DNA from: Elusimicrobia bacterium GWF2_62_30
GTDB taxonomy: Bacteria; Elusimicrobiota; Elusimicrobia; Elusimicrobiales; UBA9959
NCBI GenBank assembly: GCA_001799995.1
Contig: MGUK01000039.1
Coordinates: forward strand, 45,875 to 109,874
Length of the DNA stretch: 64,000 bases
Direction of reading: 5' to 3'
Shown: one piece after another, positions 19,162 to 27,258 of the stretch
Position numbering within the stretch: the first letter of the stretch is position 1
How the letters are laid out: each line of letters begins with the position of its first letter
Program-made: the position numbers and the translations under genes
Notes under the pieces: model-generated
Seen by the model: the letters and a program-made list of their open reading frames with translations, nothing else
What the model was told of the DNA's origin: nothing
Database searches by the model: none

Positions 19162-19911
19162 ATGAAAACATCAAAAAAAGAAGGCAGGCCCGGGCTCTCC
19201 CGGCTGGAGAGCGCGATAAGCGTCGTCGAGGAGCGGACCGCGCGCGGCAAGTCGACGCTGGCCATCTTCGACCTGGACGGCACGCTGTTCGACAACCGCA
19301 CCCGCACCATCTTCATCCTGCGCGAGATCTCCGAGAAATTCTGCGCGAAAGCGCCGGGGCTTTCCAAGGCTTTCGAGGCCTTCCAGGACCTGGCGGCGGT
19401 GGATTACAGCCTGGATATCACGCTGGACCGCCTCGGCGTGAAGCATCCCGCGGAGGTCGCCTTCATAAAACAGGAATGGGCGAAGCGGTTCTTCTCCGAC
19501 GAATACCAGCGCTACGACATGCCGATCCTCGGCGCGAAAGCCTATGTCGAGCGCGTCCACAAGGCCGGCGCCACCGTGATCTACCTGACCGGCCGCGACG
19601 TGGGCCGCATGCTGGTCGGCACCACCGAAGTGCTGCGCCTCTACGGCTTCCCGGTCGGCGTGGCGGGCACGATGACGATAGTTAAGAAGGAATTCGAGCA
19701 GGACGACGAGATCTTCAAGAAGGAAGTGAGCGAGTACATCGACCGCCTGGGCGAGGTGGTGGCCATCTTCGAGAACGAGCCGGCGAACTCCAACATCCTC
19801 CAGGCCCGTTTCCCGAAGGCCGCGTCGTTCTTCGTCCAGACCCAGCACAGGCCAGGCGCCCCTGCCCTGGCCCCCGGCATCCACAAGCTCAAGGATTTCC
19901 GGATCAAGTAG
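19162..19911 (+). CDS. HAD superfamily hydrolase
   Basis: 249 aa. Motif I is FDLDGTLFDN (nucleophile Asp near residue 33), motif II is VIYLTGRD, and a late acidic segment IFENEPANSN takes the place of motif IV. A cap insert lies between motifs I and II. A ribosome site GGGGGAG precedes the ATG. HAD enzymes hydrolyse phosphomonoesters; substrate unknown. It is the last gene before the bidirectional terminator. Confidence 0.85.
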   Translation: MKTSKKEGRPGLSRLESAISVVEERTARGKSTLAIFDLDGTLFDNRTRTIFILREISEKFCAKAPGLSKAFEAFQDLAAVDYSLDITLDRLGVKHPAEVAFIKQEWAKRFFSDEYQRYDMPILGAKAYVERVHKAGATVIYLTGRDVGRMLVGTTEVLRLYGFPVGVAGTMTIVKKEFEQDDEIFKKEVSEYIDRLGEVVAIFENEPANSNILQARFPKAASFFVQTQHRPGAPALAPGIHKLKDFRIK

Positions 19912-19933
19912 AGCAATAAGCGGCGGCAAGGCA

Positions 19934-19968
19934 AAAAAATACCCTCCGGGAGCCGGAGGGTATTTTTT
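19934..19968. terminator. Bidirectional intrinsic terminator
   Basis: A 16-bp stem including TACCCTCCGG/CCGGAGGGTA with a 3-nt loop (GAG) is flanked by A6 on the left and T6 on the right. It can therefore stop both the plus-strand HAD operon and the minus-strand His/Pro-rich gene that converge here. Confidence 0.9.
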
Positions 19969-19983
19969 CAGTTCAGACGCCGC

Positions 19984-20472
19984 CTACAGCAGTACAGCCA
20001 GCAGTACCAGCGCCACTATTACGCCGGCCACTATCAGCATGGTAGTGCCGTCCATATCGCCCACTACGACAGGGGTGGTGTTGTGGTGATGGGGATACGG
20101 GTTGACCACCACGGGCGGGTGATGGGGGTGCGGGGGATTGTACGGGGGATGCACAACGGGCGGGTGATGCGGCTGCGGGGGATGGTACGGGGCGGGAGGG
20201 GGATTATAGCCGGGGTGATGACCGCCGTTCCCGCCGTGATTGCCGTTTCCGCCATGATTGCCGGGGTTCCCGCCGTGGTTGCCGTTGTTGCCGTGATCGG
20301 GTTTCCCGTTGAACGGCTTGCCCGCGTTCACGCGCGCTTTCTCAAGGTCCGAAGTGGAAACAGCCGAAACGCTCAGGTCCTGCACGAGGCTGAGGGTGTT
20401 CGAGGCCGTCTGCGCCGAAGCCACCGCGGGTATGGCCGCGAGGGCCAGACTGATACTAAGTAATATTTTCAC
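19984..20472 (-). CDS. Secreted His/Pro/Asn/Gly-rich protein with C-terminal membrane tail (paralog 1)
   Basis: 162 aa from a GTG start with a good AGGAGG site. Signal peptide 1-20; conserved head TLSLVQDLSVSA and LEKARVNAGKPFNG; a low-complexity His/Gly/Asn then His/Pro region (about 55-130); and a hydrophobic tail of about 20 residues ending at the C-terminus (VALVLLAVLL). It should be exported and membrane-anchored by its tail. The His-rich part could bind metal, but this is not shown. It is paralogous to the gene at 20686-21231. Confidence 0.75.
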   Translation of the reverse strand: MKILLSISLALAAIPAVASAQTASNTLSLVQDLSVSAVSTSDLEKARVNAGKPFNGKPDHGNNGNHGGNPGNHGGNGNHGGNGGHHPGYNPPPAPYHPPQPHHPPVVHPPYNPPHPHHPPVVVNPYPHHHNTTPVVVGDMDGTTMLIVAGVIVALVLLAVLL

Positions 20473-20531
20473 TTTATTCCTCCTGCGATTTTTTAACTTC
20501 GAATTCGTTTCCTAACCTCACATTACAATCT

Positions 20532-20592
20532 TGCCATTTTCACCGGTTGCTTCAGATGAGCCGAATGGGGAAAAATTAAAAGTTATTGGACC
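20532..20592 (-). promoter_or_regulatory. Conserved 61-nt upstream element, copy 1
   Basis: It lies about 60 nt upstream of paralog 1. Read on the plus strand it begins TGCCATT, contains AATGGGGAAAA and ends ATTGGACC, with the same order and almost the same spacing as copy 2 upstream of the second paralog. Conservation outside the coding region suggests a shared regulator site or promoter; no protein can be named. Confidence 0.6.
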
Positions 20593-20632
20593 TACTATTT
20601 ATTGCCTTAAGGACCCAGACACGAACGCGCAC

Positions 20633-20667
20633 CCAAAAAAAACGTCCCCCGGAAAGCGGGGGACGTT
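20633..20667 (-). terminator. Intrinsic terminator of paralog 2
   Basis: An 11-bp stem (AACGTCCCCCG with its complement, 5-nt loop) is followed on the minus strand by a U8 tract. It ends the transcript of the gene at 20686-21231. Confidence 0.88.
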
Positions 20668-20685
20668 CTTAAGCTGTCGGTCCTA

Positions 20686-21231
20686 TTAAAGGAGGACCAG
20701 CAGCAGGACCAGCGCCACCACGGCTATCACGCCTATCACTATGGCGGTGGTGCTCATGGGGCCGGAGACCACGGGTGTCGTGGTGGTGTGACCGGGATTG
20801 ACCGGAGGATAATAGCCGGGATGGCCGGGATGGAAGGGATCGTGGTAGCCGGGGCCAAAGGGGTCATTGTAACCGGGGCCGTACGGGTTGTGCGGGGGGT
20901 TGTAAGGCGGATTGTACGGAGGATGCACGACCGGGGGGTTCACCGGGTGAGTGCCGGGGTTGTGATGGCCGGGGTTATTGTGGTTGCCGGGATTGTTAGT
21001 GTGGCCGGGGGGATTCGCGGGAGGAGTATTGTGGCCGTTATTGCCGCCATGCCCGGGATTATGCTGATTCCCGTTGAACGGCTTGCCGGCGTCCACGCGG
21101 GCCTTCTCGAGGTCAGCGGTGGTACCAGCTGAAACGCTGAGGTCCTGGACCAGGTCGAGCGTCTTGGATACGGTCTGTGCGGAAGCTATGGCCGGAATGG
21201 CCGCAAGGGCTAAACTGAGTAATATTTTCAC
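20686..21231 (-). CDS. Secreted His/Pro/Asn/Gly-rich protein with C-terminal membrane tail (paralog 2)
   Basis: 181 aa from a GTG start behind GGGGGAGG. It has the same plan as paralog 1: signal peptide 1-18, head TLDLVQDLSVSA and LEKARVDAGKPFNG, a longer Pro/Asn/Gly/His region (PPYNPPYNPPHNPYGPGY) and a terminal hydrophobic helix (VIAVVALVLLLVLL). The ends are conserved while the middle diverges, which suggests selection on export and anchoring. Each paralog appears to have its own promoter region, and this one its own terminator. No known family recognised. Confidence 0.75.
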   Translation of the reverse strand: MKILLSLALAAIPAIASAQTVSKTLDLVQDLSVSAGTTADLEKARVDAGKPFNGNQHNPGHGGNNGHNTPPANPPGHTNNPGNHNNPGHHNPGTHPVNPPVVHPPYNPPYNPPHNPYGPGYNDPFGPGYHDPFHPGHPGYYPPVNPGHTTTTPVVSGPMSTTAIVIGVIAVVALVLLLVLL

Positions 21232-21278
21232 TTTTCCTCCCCCGATATTTAAGTTTTGCTGCTATTACGCTAGTATTG

Positions 21279-21340
21279 TGCCATTAAGCGGCCCTGCCTG
21301 ATATGAAGCTAATGGGGAAAAGCGGAAATGTCATTGGACC
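21279..21340 (-). promoter_or_regulatory. Conserved 62-nt upstream element, copy 2
   Basis: It matches copy 1 at TGCCATT, ATGA, AATGGGGAAAA and ATTGGACC with a one-base length difference, and sits about 50 nt before paralog 2. Reading on the minus strand, the AATGGCA end lies closest to the gene, so the element may include the promoter. Confidence 0.6.
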
Positions 21341-21437
21341 CATATGGAAATAGGACCATTAGCCGCGCAACACACTGTTTTTAAGCGGTCCCGCCGCGAG
21401 GTCCCGCCGCGAGCCGCGCTTTCCGGATAACATTTAG

Positions 21438-21452
21438 TATAATTAATTCACC
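21438..21452 (+). promoter_or_regulatory. -10 element and very short leader of the nuo operon
   Basis: TATAAT at 21438-21443 lies 9 nt before the nuoA ATG. No SD is visible and no clear -35 box is found, so the transcript would have a leader of only 2-3 nt. Confidence 0.5.
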
Positions 21453-21806
21453 ATGCGCCAATACCTGGCAATTATATTAACGGCGGCCTTCGGTCTGATA
21501 GTCGCCGCCGCCATGGTGCTCCTGTCCGTACTGTTCGGCCCCAAAAAGAAAACCCCCGTAAAGCAGGAAGCTTTCGAGTGCGGCATGCCCCCGGCCATGG
21601 AGCCGCGCGGCATGGCCAGGGTCAATTTCTACCTCGTGGCCGTGCTCTTCGTCATGTTCGATATAGAAATAGTATTCCTCTATCCCTGGGCGGTCTCTTT
21701 CCAGCTGCTCGGCCGCGGCGCTTTTTACGCGATGTTCTTCTTCCTGGCGGTGCTCTTCGCGGGGCTGGTCTACGCCGTAAAGAAAGGAGCCCTGGAATGG
21801 GATTAG
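21453..21806 (+). CDS. nuoA: NADH-quinone oxidoreductase subunit A
   Basis: 117 aa with three membrane helices. The conserved loop is EAFECGMPP and the second helix is VAVLFVMFDIEIVFLYPWA, both diagnostic for NuoA. It is a small membrane subunit at the junction of the peripheral and membrane arms of complex I, near the quinone site. It is the first gene of the 14-gene operon; its end overlaps nuoB by 10 nt. Confidence 0.97.
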   Translation: MRQYLAIILTAAFGLIVAAAMVLLSVLFGPKKKTPVKQEAFECGMPPAMEPRGMARVNFYLVAVLFVMFDIEIVFLYPWAVSFQLLGRGAFYAMFFFLAVLFAGLVYAVKKGALEWD

Positions 21807-22282
21807 AAACTCTGTTCGGACACTCCTACCTTACCACCCGCCTGGACGAGGCCGTCAACTGGGCCCGGAAATATTCCTTTTTCAACTACCCGTTCGTCAC
21901 GGCCTGCTGCGGCATGGAATTCATGTCCACCTTCGCGTCCACTTACGATATCGCCCGCTTCGGAGCGGAATACCCGCGCTTCTCGCCGCGCCAGGCCGAC
22001 GTGCTGTTCGTGGTGGGCACGGTCAACGAGAAGCTGGCCCCGGTGCTCAAGCGCGTCTACGACCAGATGTGCGAGCCCAAGTGGGTGGTCTCCTTCGGCG
22101 TCTGCGCCACGTCGGGCGGCTTCTACGACAATTACGCCACCGTCCAGGGCATAGACAAGATCATACCGGTGGATATCTACATCCCCGGCTGCCCGCCGCG
22201 CCCGGAAGCCGTGCTTGACGGGCTCCTGAAGCTGCAGCAGAAGGTCTCCACAGAATCCGTGCTGGACCGGAAATACAGATGA
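21797..22282 (+). CDS. nuoB: NADH-quinone oxidoreductase subunit B
   Basis: 161 aa from the ATG at 21797; the track's longer ORF reads through nuoA out of frame. The ligands of cluster N2 are visible: the tandem Cys in TACCGMEFM, GVCATSGG and PGCPPRPE. NuoB passes electrons from N2 to quinone. It overlaps nuoA by 10 nt and nuoC by 4 nt. Confidence 0.97.
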   Translation: MGLETLFGHSYLTTRLDEAVNWARKYSFFNYPFVTACCGMEFMSTFASTYDIARFGAEYPRFSPRQADVLFVVGTVNEKLAPVLKRVYDQMCEPKWVVSFGVCATSGGFYDNYATVQGIDKIIPVDIYIPGCPPRPEAVLDGLLKLQQKVSTESVLDRKYR

Positions 22283-22752
22283 GCAGCTACCTTATTGAAA
22301 CCCTCAAGACCAGGTTCCCGGCCGCCGTGCTGGAAACGCATGATTTCCGCGGCGACGAGACCGTGCTGATAAAGAAGGAAGCGCTGCCGGCAGCGGCTGC
22401 CTTCCTCAAGGACGAACTGGGCTTCGACTTCCTGATGGACCTGACCGTGGCGGACTACCTGCCGCGCGAGCCCCGCTTCGAGCTGGTCTGCCATTTTTAC
22501 TCCTCCAAACATAACTACCGCCTGCGCCTGAAATGCCCCGTAGCCGGAACGGACGCGCGAATAGCGTCCCTCACTCCCTTCTGGGCGGGGGCCAACTGGT
22601 TCGAGCGCGAAGCCTACGACATGTTCGGCATAAATTTCGAAGGGCATCCCGACCTGCGCCGCATCCTGATGTACGACGGCTTTGAAGGCCACCCGCTGCG
22701 CAAAGATTACCCGCTCAAGAAGCGGCAGCCGAGGATACCCCACAGGGATTAA
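22279..22752 (+). CDS. nuoC: NADH-quinone oxidoreductase subunit C
   Basis: 157 aa. The 30-kDa signature is present as WFEREAYDMFGINFEGHPDL followed by HPLRKDYPL. It is a peripheral-arm structural subunit that packs against NuoD. It is separate from nuoD here, not fused as in some bacteria, and overlaps nuoD by one base. Confidence 0.96.
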   Translation: MSSYLIETLKTRFPAAVLETHDFRGDETVLIKKEALPAAAAFLKDELGFDFLMDLTVADYLPREPRFELVCHFYSSKHNYRLRLKCPVAGTDARIASLTPFWAGANWFEREAYDMFGINFEGHPDLRRILMYDGFEGHPLRKDYPLKKRQPRIPHRD

Positions 22753-23969
22753 TGGAAACGAAGAAAGCCGAACTCCCCAGGAACTGGGAACTGGAAAAGC
22801 TGGCCGACGGGCGCATGGTGCTCAACATGGGGCCGTCGCACCCGGCCATGCACGGCATCGTGCGCGTGCTCTTGACCGTGCAGGGCGAGCGGGTCATGGA
22901 CGCCGACGTGGAGATAGGCTACCTGCACCGCGGCTTCGAGAAGACCTGCGAGAGCGTGACCTACAACCAGTGCATTCCCTACACCGACCGCCTCAATTAC
23001 GTTTCTCCCTTTATAAACAACGTGGGCTTCTCGCTGGCCGTGGAAAAGCTGATGGGAATAGAGGCCCCGCCGCGCTGCCAGTACATCCGCGTGATCATGA
23101 GCGAGCTGTCGCGCCTGACCGACCACCTCACCTGCATCGGCGCCAACGCCATGGAGATGAGCGCCTTTACCGTCTACTTCTACCTGATCAACGCCCGCGA
23201 GGAGCTCTACCGCCTGGGCGATTCCGTGGCCGGCGGGCGCATCACGCCGGCTTACACGCGCGTTGGGGGGCTTACCCGCGACCTTCCGCCTGATTTCAAG
23301 CAGGCCACGGCCGAAGTTTTCAGGATGGTGCGCAAGAATATCTCCGACGCGGACAAGCTGCTGACCCGCAACCGTATCTTCTACGACCGGCTGCACAACA
23401 CCGGCCACATCTCCAAGGAAGACGCCATCTCGCTTTCCTTCACGGGCCCGGCGCTGCGTTCCACCGGCGTGCCGCTGGACGTGCGAAAGGCCACCCCCTA
23501 CCTGGTCTATGACCGCTTCGATTTCGACATCCCCGTGGGCTCCAACGGCGACAACTACGACCGCTACCTGGTGCGCATGGAGGAAATGAACCAGAGCATG
23601 CGCATAGTGGAACAGGCGCTGGCGCAGCTGCCCGACGGGCCCATCAACCATCCCGATTTCAACGTGATCCTGCCGCCCAAGGGGGAAGTCTACGGCAATA
23701 TCGAAGCGCTGATGGCCCACTTCAAACTGACCTTCGAAGGCGTCAAGCCGCCCAAGGGCGAGGTTTACCAGGCGGTGGAAGGCGGCAACGGGGAACTGGG
23801 CTTCTATATCGTGAGCGACGGTACCGGCAACCCCTGGCGGGTGCGGGTGCGCCCGCCGTGTTTTTCGCTCACCGGCGGCCTGTCGCAGATGATAAAGGGC
23901 GGCTACATCGCCGATATCATAGCCACTTTCGGCCAGATCAACATGATAGGCGGGGAGCTGGAAAGATAA
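22752..23969 (+). CDS. nuoD: NADH-quinone oxidoreductase subunit D
   Basis: 405 aa. It contains MGPSHPAMHGIVRVLL near residue 25, the helix VDVEIGYLHRGFEK-like AD VEIGYLHRGFEK segment and SELSRLTDHLTCIG. This is the 49-kDa subunit, a relative of hydrogenase large subunits that forms the quinone pocket with NuoB. The C-terminus ends NMIGGELER, with R/E residues in place of the hydrogenase metal ligands. Confidence 0.97.
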   Translation: METKKAELPRNWELEKLADGRMVLNMGPSHPAMHGIVRVLLTVQGERVMDADVEIGYLHRGFEKTCESVTYNQCIPYTDRLNYVSPFINNVGFSLAVEKLMGIEAPPRCQYIRVIMSELSRLTDHLTCIGANAMEMSAFTVYFYLINAREELYRLGDSVAGGRITPAYTRVGGLTRDLPPDFKQATAEVFRMVRKNISDADKLLTRNRIFYDRLHNTGHISKEDAISLSFTGPALRSTGVPLDVRKATPYLVYDRFDFDIPVGSNGDNYDRYLVRMEEMNQSMRIVEQALAQLPDGPINHPDFNVILPPKGEVYGNIEALMAHFKLTFEGVKPPKGEVYQAVEGGNGELGFYIVSDGTGNPWRVRVRPPCFSLTGGLSQMIKGGYIADIIATFGQINMIGGELER

Positions 23970-24466
23970 TGCCCTTCCTGACCGACGAATTCAAGGAGAA
24001 AGCGGCGCGCCTGTGCGCTAAATACCCGCGCAAGGACGCGGCGCTCATCCCGCTGCTGCTGGAGCTGCAGAAGGAAAAAGGGTTCGTGGCGGAAGACGCC
24101 ATGGACGCGCTGGCCAAATTCCTGGAGCTGCCTTACGCGCGGGTCAAAGGCGTGGTCACCTTTTACACGATGTTCAACCGGGAGCCGGTGGGGAAATACC
24201 ACCTGCAGGTCTGCCGCAATATTTCCTGCCACATGGCCGGGGCGCCGGACATCCTAGCGCACCTGAAAGGGAAACTCGGCATAGCCGAGGGGGAAACCAC
24301 CCGGGACGGCCTGTTCACTCTTTCCACCGTGGAATGCCTGGGCGCCTGCGGCGCCGCGCCCGTGATGCAGGTGAACGACGACTATTTCGAAAGCCTGACG
24401 GTAGAAAAGCTTAACACAGTACTTGATGATCTGAAACATGGCCGTCTGAGGGCCAGAGGCCTTTGA
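23969..24466 (+). CDS. nuoE: NADH-quinone oxidoreductase subunit E
   Basis: 165 aa from the ATG at 23969, which shares its A with the nuoD stop; the longer track ORF is rejected. Thioredoxin-like [2Fe-2S] subunit with ligands in VCRNISCH and ECLGACG. It forms the NADH-oxidising tip with NuoF. A 64-nt hairpin-rich spacer separates it from nuoF, the only sizeable gap in the operon. Confidence 0.96.
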   Translation: MPFLTDEFKEKAARLCAKYPRKDAALIPLLLELQKEKGFVAEDAMDALAKFLELPYARVKGVVTFYTMFNREPVGKYHLQVCRNISCHMAGAPDILAHLKGKLGIAEGETTRDGLFTLSTVECLGACGAAPVMQVNDDYFESLTVEKLNTVLDDLKHGRLRARGL

Positions 24467-24528
24467 TACGGCACCTGCATAGGTCGTCTGATGGGCATAG
24501 CCCTAGATACGGCACAGCCATAGGCTAG
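24465..24528 (+). repeat. Chain of mini-hairpins between nuoE and nuoF
   Basis: Three small palindromes occur in a row: ACCT-GCAT-AGGT, GGGC-ATA-GCCC and AGCC-ATA-GGCT, with GATACGGCAC repeated before the first and third. The last 33 nt match 28 of 33 positions in the variable arm of the FMN riboswitch at 42120-42152. It is a dispersed, structured intergenic repeat, possibly tuning the nuoE/nuoF ratio. Confidence 0.75.
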
Positions 24529-24530
24529 CA

Positions 24531-25775
24531 ATGGAAAACATCCTCTTAAGAGATAACGTCGCCGACCTCGAAGGCTATTTCGCCTGCGGCGGCTACAAGC
24601 CGCTGAAGAAGGCGCTCACCGCCGGCCCGGCCGCCGTGATAGAGGAAGTGAAGAAGTCCGGCCTGCGCGGGCGAGGCGGGGCCGGTTTCCCGGCCGGCCT
24701 CAAATGGTCTTTCATCCCCAGGGACGCGCAGGGGCCCCGCTACCTGGTCTGCAACGCCGACGAGGGCGAGCCCGGCACCTTCAAGGACCGGGAGCTGATG
24801 ATAAAGAACCCGCACGCGCTGATCGAAGGCATGGCCATCGCCGCCTTCGCCATCGGAGCGTCCCACGGCTACATCTATATCCGCGGCGAATTTTTCGCTG
24901 AGACCGAGATACTGGAGAAGGCGATAGCGGCCGCCCGCGCCAAAGGCTTTATCGGCAAGAACATCCTGGGCTCCGGCTTCAACTTCGAGCTGTTCGTGCA
25001 CCGCGGCGCCGGCGCCTATATCTGCGGCGAGGAGACCGCCCTGCTGGAATCGCTCGAGGGCTTCAAGGGCCAGCCGCGGCTCAAGCCTCCCTTCCCGGCG
25101 GTAAAGGGCCTGTTCGGCGGCCCGACCATAATCAACAACGTGGAGACCCTGGCCGCCGTTCCGGCCATCATCGAGCATGGCGGGGACTGGTACGCCGCCA
25201 TCGGCGTGGGCAAAAGCACGGGCACCAAGCTTTTCTGCGTCAGCGGGCCGGTCAACAAACCCGGCGTCTACGAACTCCCGCTGGGCGTCCCCTTCAAAGA
25301 CTTCCTCGAAAAGAACTGCGGCGGGATGAAAGAGGGGAAGAAGCTCAAAGCCGTGATACCCGGCGGGTCGTCCACGCCCGTGCTTACCGCGGCGGAAGCC
25401 ATGGCGGTAAAGCTGGATTACGAATCCCTCGCCGCCGCCGGCTCCATGCTGGGCTCCGGCGCGGTGATCATCATCGACGAGTCCCAGTGCATGGTAAAGC
25501 TCCTGCAGGTGCTTGCGCGCTTCTATCACCATGAATCCTGCGGCCAGTGCACGCCGTGCCGCGAAGGCTGCGGCTGGATCGAGAAGATCCTCAACCGCCT
25601 CGAAGCCGGCAAAGGTTCAGTCAAAGATATAGATACCCTGTATTCGGTGGCGGACTCCATGCTGGGCCGTACCATCTGCCCGCTGGCCGACGCCATGGCC
25701 ATGCCGGCGATGAGCTTTGTGACCAAGTTCCGCTCCGAATTCGAAGCGCACGCGGCCGGGAAATGCTGCGAATAA
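24531..25775 (+). CDS. nuoF: NADH-quinone oxidoreductase subunit F
   Basis: 414 aa. The FMN/NADH-binding motifs are [14 protein letters not shown] and [12 protein letters not shown], followed by [13 protein letters not shown]. The [4Fe-4S] N3 ligands are in [12 protein letters not shown] and a later Cys ([10 protein letters not shown]). It oxidises NADH and passes electrons to NuoE and NuoG. Presence of E, F and G indicates a true NADH-using complex rather than a ferredoxin or F420 type. Confidence 0.97.
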   Translation: MENILLRDNVADLEGYFACGGYKPLKKALTAGPAAVIEEVKKSGLRGRGGAGFPAGLKWSFIPRDAQGPRYLVCNADEGEPGTFKDRELMIKNPHALIEGMAIAAFAIGASHGYIYIRGEFFAETEILEKAIAAARAKGFIGKNILGSGFNFELFVHRGAGAYICGEETALLESLEGFKGQPRLKPPFPAVKGLFGGPTIINNVETLAAVPAIIEHGGDWYAAIGVGKSTGTKLFCVSGPVNKPGVYELPLGVPFKDFLEKNCGGMKEGKKLKAVIPGGSSTPVLTAAEAMAVKLDYESLAAAGSMLGSGAVIIIDESQCMVKLLQVLARFYHHESCGQCTPCREGCGWIEKILNRLEAGKGSVKDIDTLYSVADSMLGRTICPLADAMAMPAMSFVTKFRSEFEAHAAGKCCE

Positions 25776-25776
25776 G

Positions 25777-27258
25777 ATGCCGAAACTGACCATCGACGGT
25801 AAAACCATTGAAGTAGCGAAAGGGACCACCCTCCTGGAGGCGGCCCAGCAGCTTGGCGTCTATATCCCGCGCTATTGCTACCATCCCAGGCTTTCCGTCT
25901 CGGGCAACTGCCGCATGTGCCTGGTGGAAGTGGAGAAGGCGCCCAAGCTGGTCACCGCCTGTTCCACGGAAGCCGCCGAAGGCATGACCGTGCGCACCGA
26001 TTCCGAAAAAGTGAAAGCCGCCCGCAAGGACGTGCTGGAATTCCTGTTGATAAACCACCCGCTGGACTGCCCCATCTGCGACCAGGCCGGGGAATGCGGC
26101 CTGCAGGATTACTACATGGAGTACAGCCTGAAAAAGAGCCGCTTCAGCCGGGAGGACAAGGTGCGCCGCGGCAAGCGCCGCCCGCTCGGACCCAACCTGG
26201 TGCTGGACAACGAGCGCTGCATCCTCTGCACGCGCTGCGTGCGCTTCTGCGCGGAAGTCACCAAGACCTCCGAGCTGGAAGTGATGGAGCGCGCCGATCA
26301 TTCCTTTATAGACCTCAAGGAGGGGAAAGCCCTGGACAACGGCTACACCCTCAACATCGCCGACATCTGCCCCGTCGGAGCCTGGACTTCCCGCGACTTC
26401 CGCTTCAAACAGCGCGTGTGGTTCCTCAAAAAAACCCCTACGGTCTGCCTGGGCTGCGCCACCGGCTGCCAGATAGAAGCGCACCACAACGACAATACCA
26501 TCTACCGAATAATGCCGCGCCCCAACGCCGAGACCAATACCTGGCTTTGCGACCAGGGCCGCATGACCTACAAAGCCGTGCAGGCCGGCGACAGGCTTTC
26601 GAAGGGCGTCATCCGCAACGGCGTCATAGACCTGGAGCCCGCGCTGCGCGAAGCCGCCACCCGCATAGACGCCGCGCATTCCGCGGCGGCGGTGGCCGTG
26701 CTCGGCTCGCCATGGCTTTCCGTGGAGGATAACGCGGCCCTTGCCCGCCTGGCCAAGGACGCGATAAAAACGGAATCTTTCTGCTTCGATCTCGCCGCGG
26801 AACAGGGGATAAAGGACGGGATCCTTATAAACAAGGACGCCGCGCCCAATACCGCCGGCGTCGCGCTGGTGAAGGCGGCTCACGGCGGTATTTCGCTGGG
26901 CGAGCTGGCCAGCCGCCTGGCCTCCGGGAAGATAAAAGTGCTGGTGACCGAGGCACGGGCCGCGGCCTTCCTTAAACCGGTACTCGCCTCCGCCAAACCC
27001 CTGCTCATCGTCTTCGCCACCAACCGCGCCCAGATACCGCCGGAGGCCTACGCTACCCTTGCCTACGCCTCCTATTTCGAGACCCCCGGCACTTTCGTGA
27101 ACTACCAGGGCCTGCGCCGCACTACGGAGCCCGCCGTCAACGCCCGGGAAGGCGTAAAGCCGCTCTGGACCCTGGTAAGCAAGCTGGCCGCCTACAGCGG
27201 GGCGTCCCTGAAGCTTGATTCGCCGGAAGACGCGCTCAAAGGCATAGATTTTAAATGA
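25777..27258 (+). CDS. nuoG: NADH-quinone oxidoreductase subunit G (short form)
   Basis: 493 aa, shorter than the 680-900 aa seen in many bacteria. The [2Fe-2S] domain (SGNCRMCLVEVEKAPK), His-Cys cluster region (HPLDCPICDQAGECGLQ), LCTRCVRFC and DICPVGAW are complete, and a 4Fe-4S motif follows (CLGCATGCQIEAHHND). Only a reduced molybdopterin-oxidoreductase-like tail of about 250 aa remains. It should still relay electrons. The stop overlaps the nuoH start. Confidence 0.93.
   Translation: MPKLTIDGKTIEVAKGTTLLEAAQQLGVYIPRYCYHPRLSVSGNCRMCLVEVEKAPKLVTACSTEAAEGMTVRTDSEKVKAARKDVLEFLLINHPLDCPICDQAGECGLQDYYMEYSLKKSRFSREDKVRRGKRRPLGPNLVLDNERCILCTRCVRFCAEVTKTSELEVMERADHSFIDLKEGKALDNGYTLNIADICPVGAWTSRDFRFKQRVWFLKKTPTVCLGCATGCQIEAHHNDNTIYRIMPRPNAETNTWLCDQGRMTYKAVQAGDRLSKGVIRNGVIDLEPALREAATRIDAAHSAAAVAVLGSPWLSVEDNAALARLAKDAIKTESFCFDLAAEQGIKDGILINKDAAPNTAGVALVKAAHGGISLGELASRLASGKIKVLVTEARAAAFLKPVLASAKPLLIVFATNRAQIPPEAYATLAYASYFETPGTFVNYQGLRRTTEPAVNAREGVKPLWTLVSKLAAYSGASLKLDSPEDALKGIDFK

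Noticed and set aside
20083-21132. Plus-strand ORFs opposite the His/Pro-rich genes
   Set aside because: They are low-complexity Val/Gly/Arg shadows of repetitive codons; signal peptides and SDs are on the minus strand.
21279-21293. Sigma54-type -24/-12 promoter (TGGCA...GC on the minus strand) for paralog 2
   Set aside because: GG-N10-GC fits paralog 2 but not the equivalent place in paralog 1 (AT instead of GC), so sigma54 is not supported by both copies.
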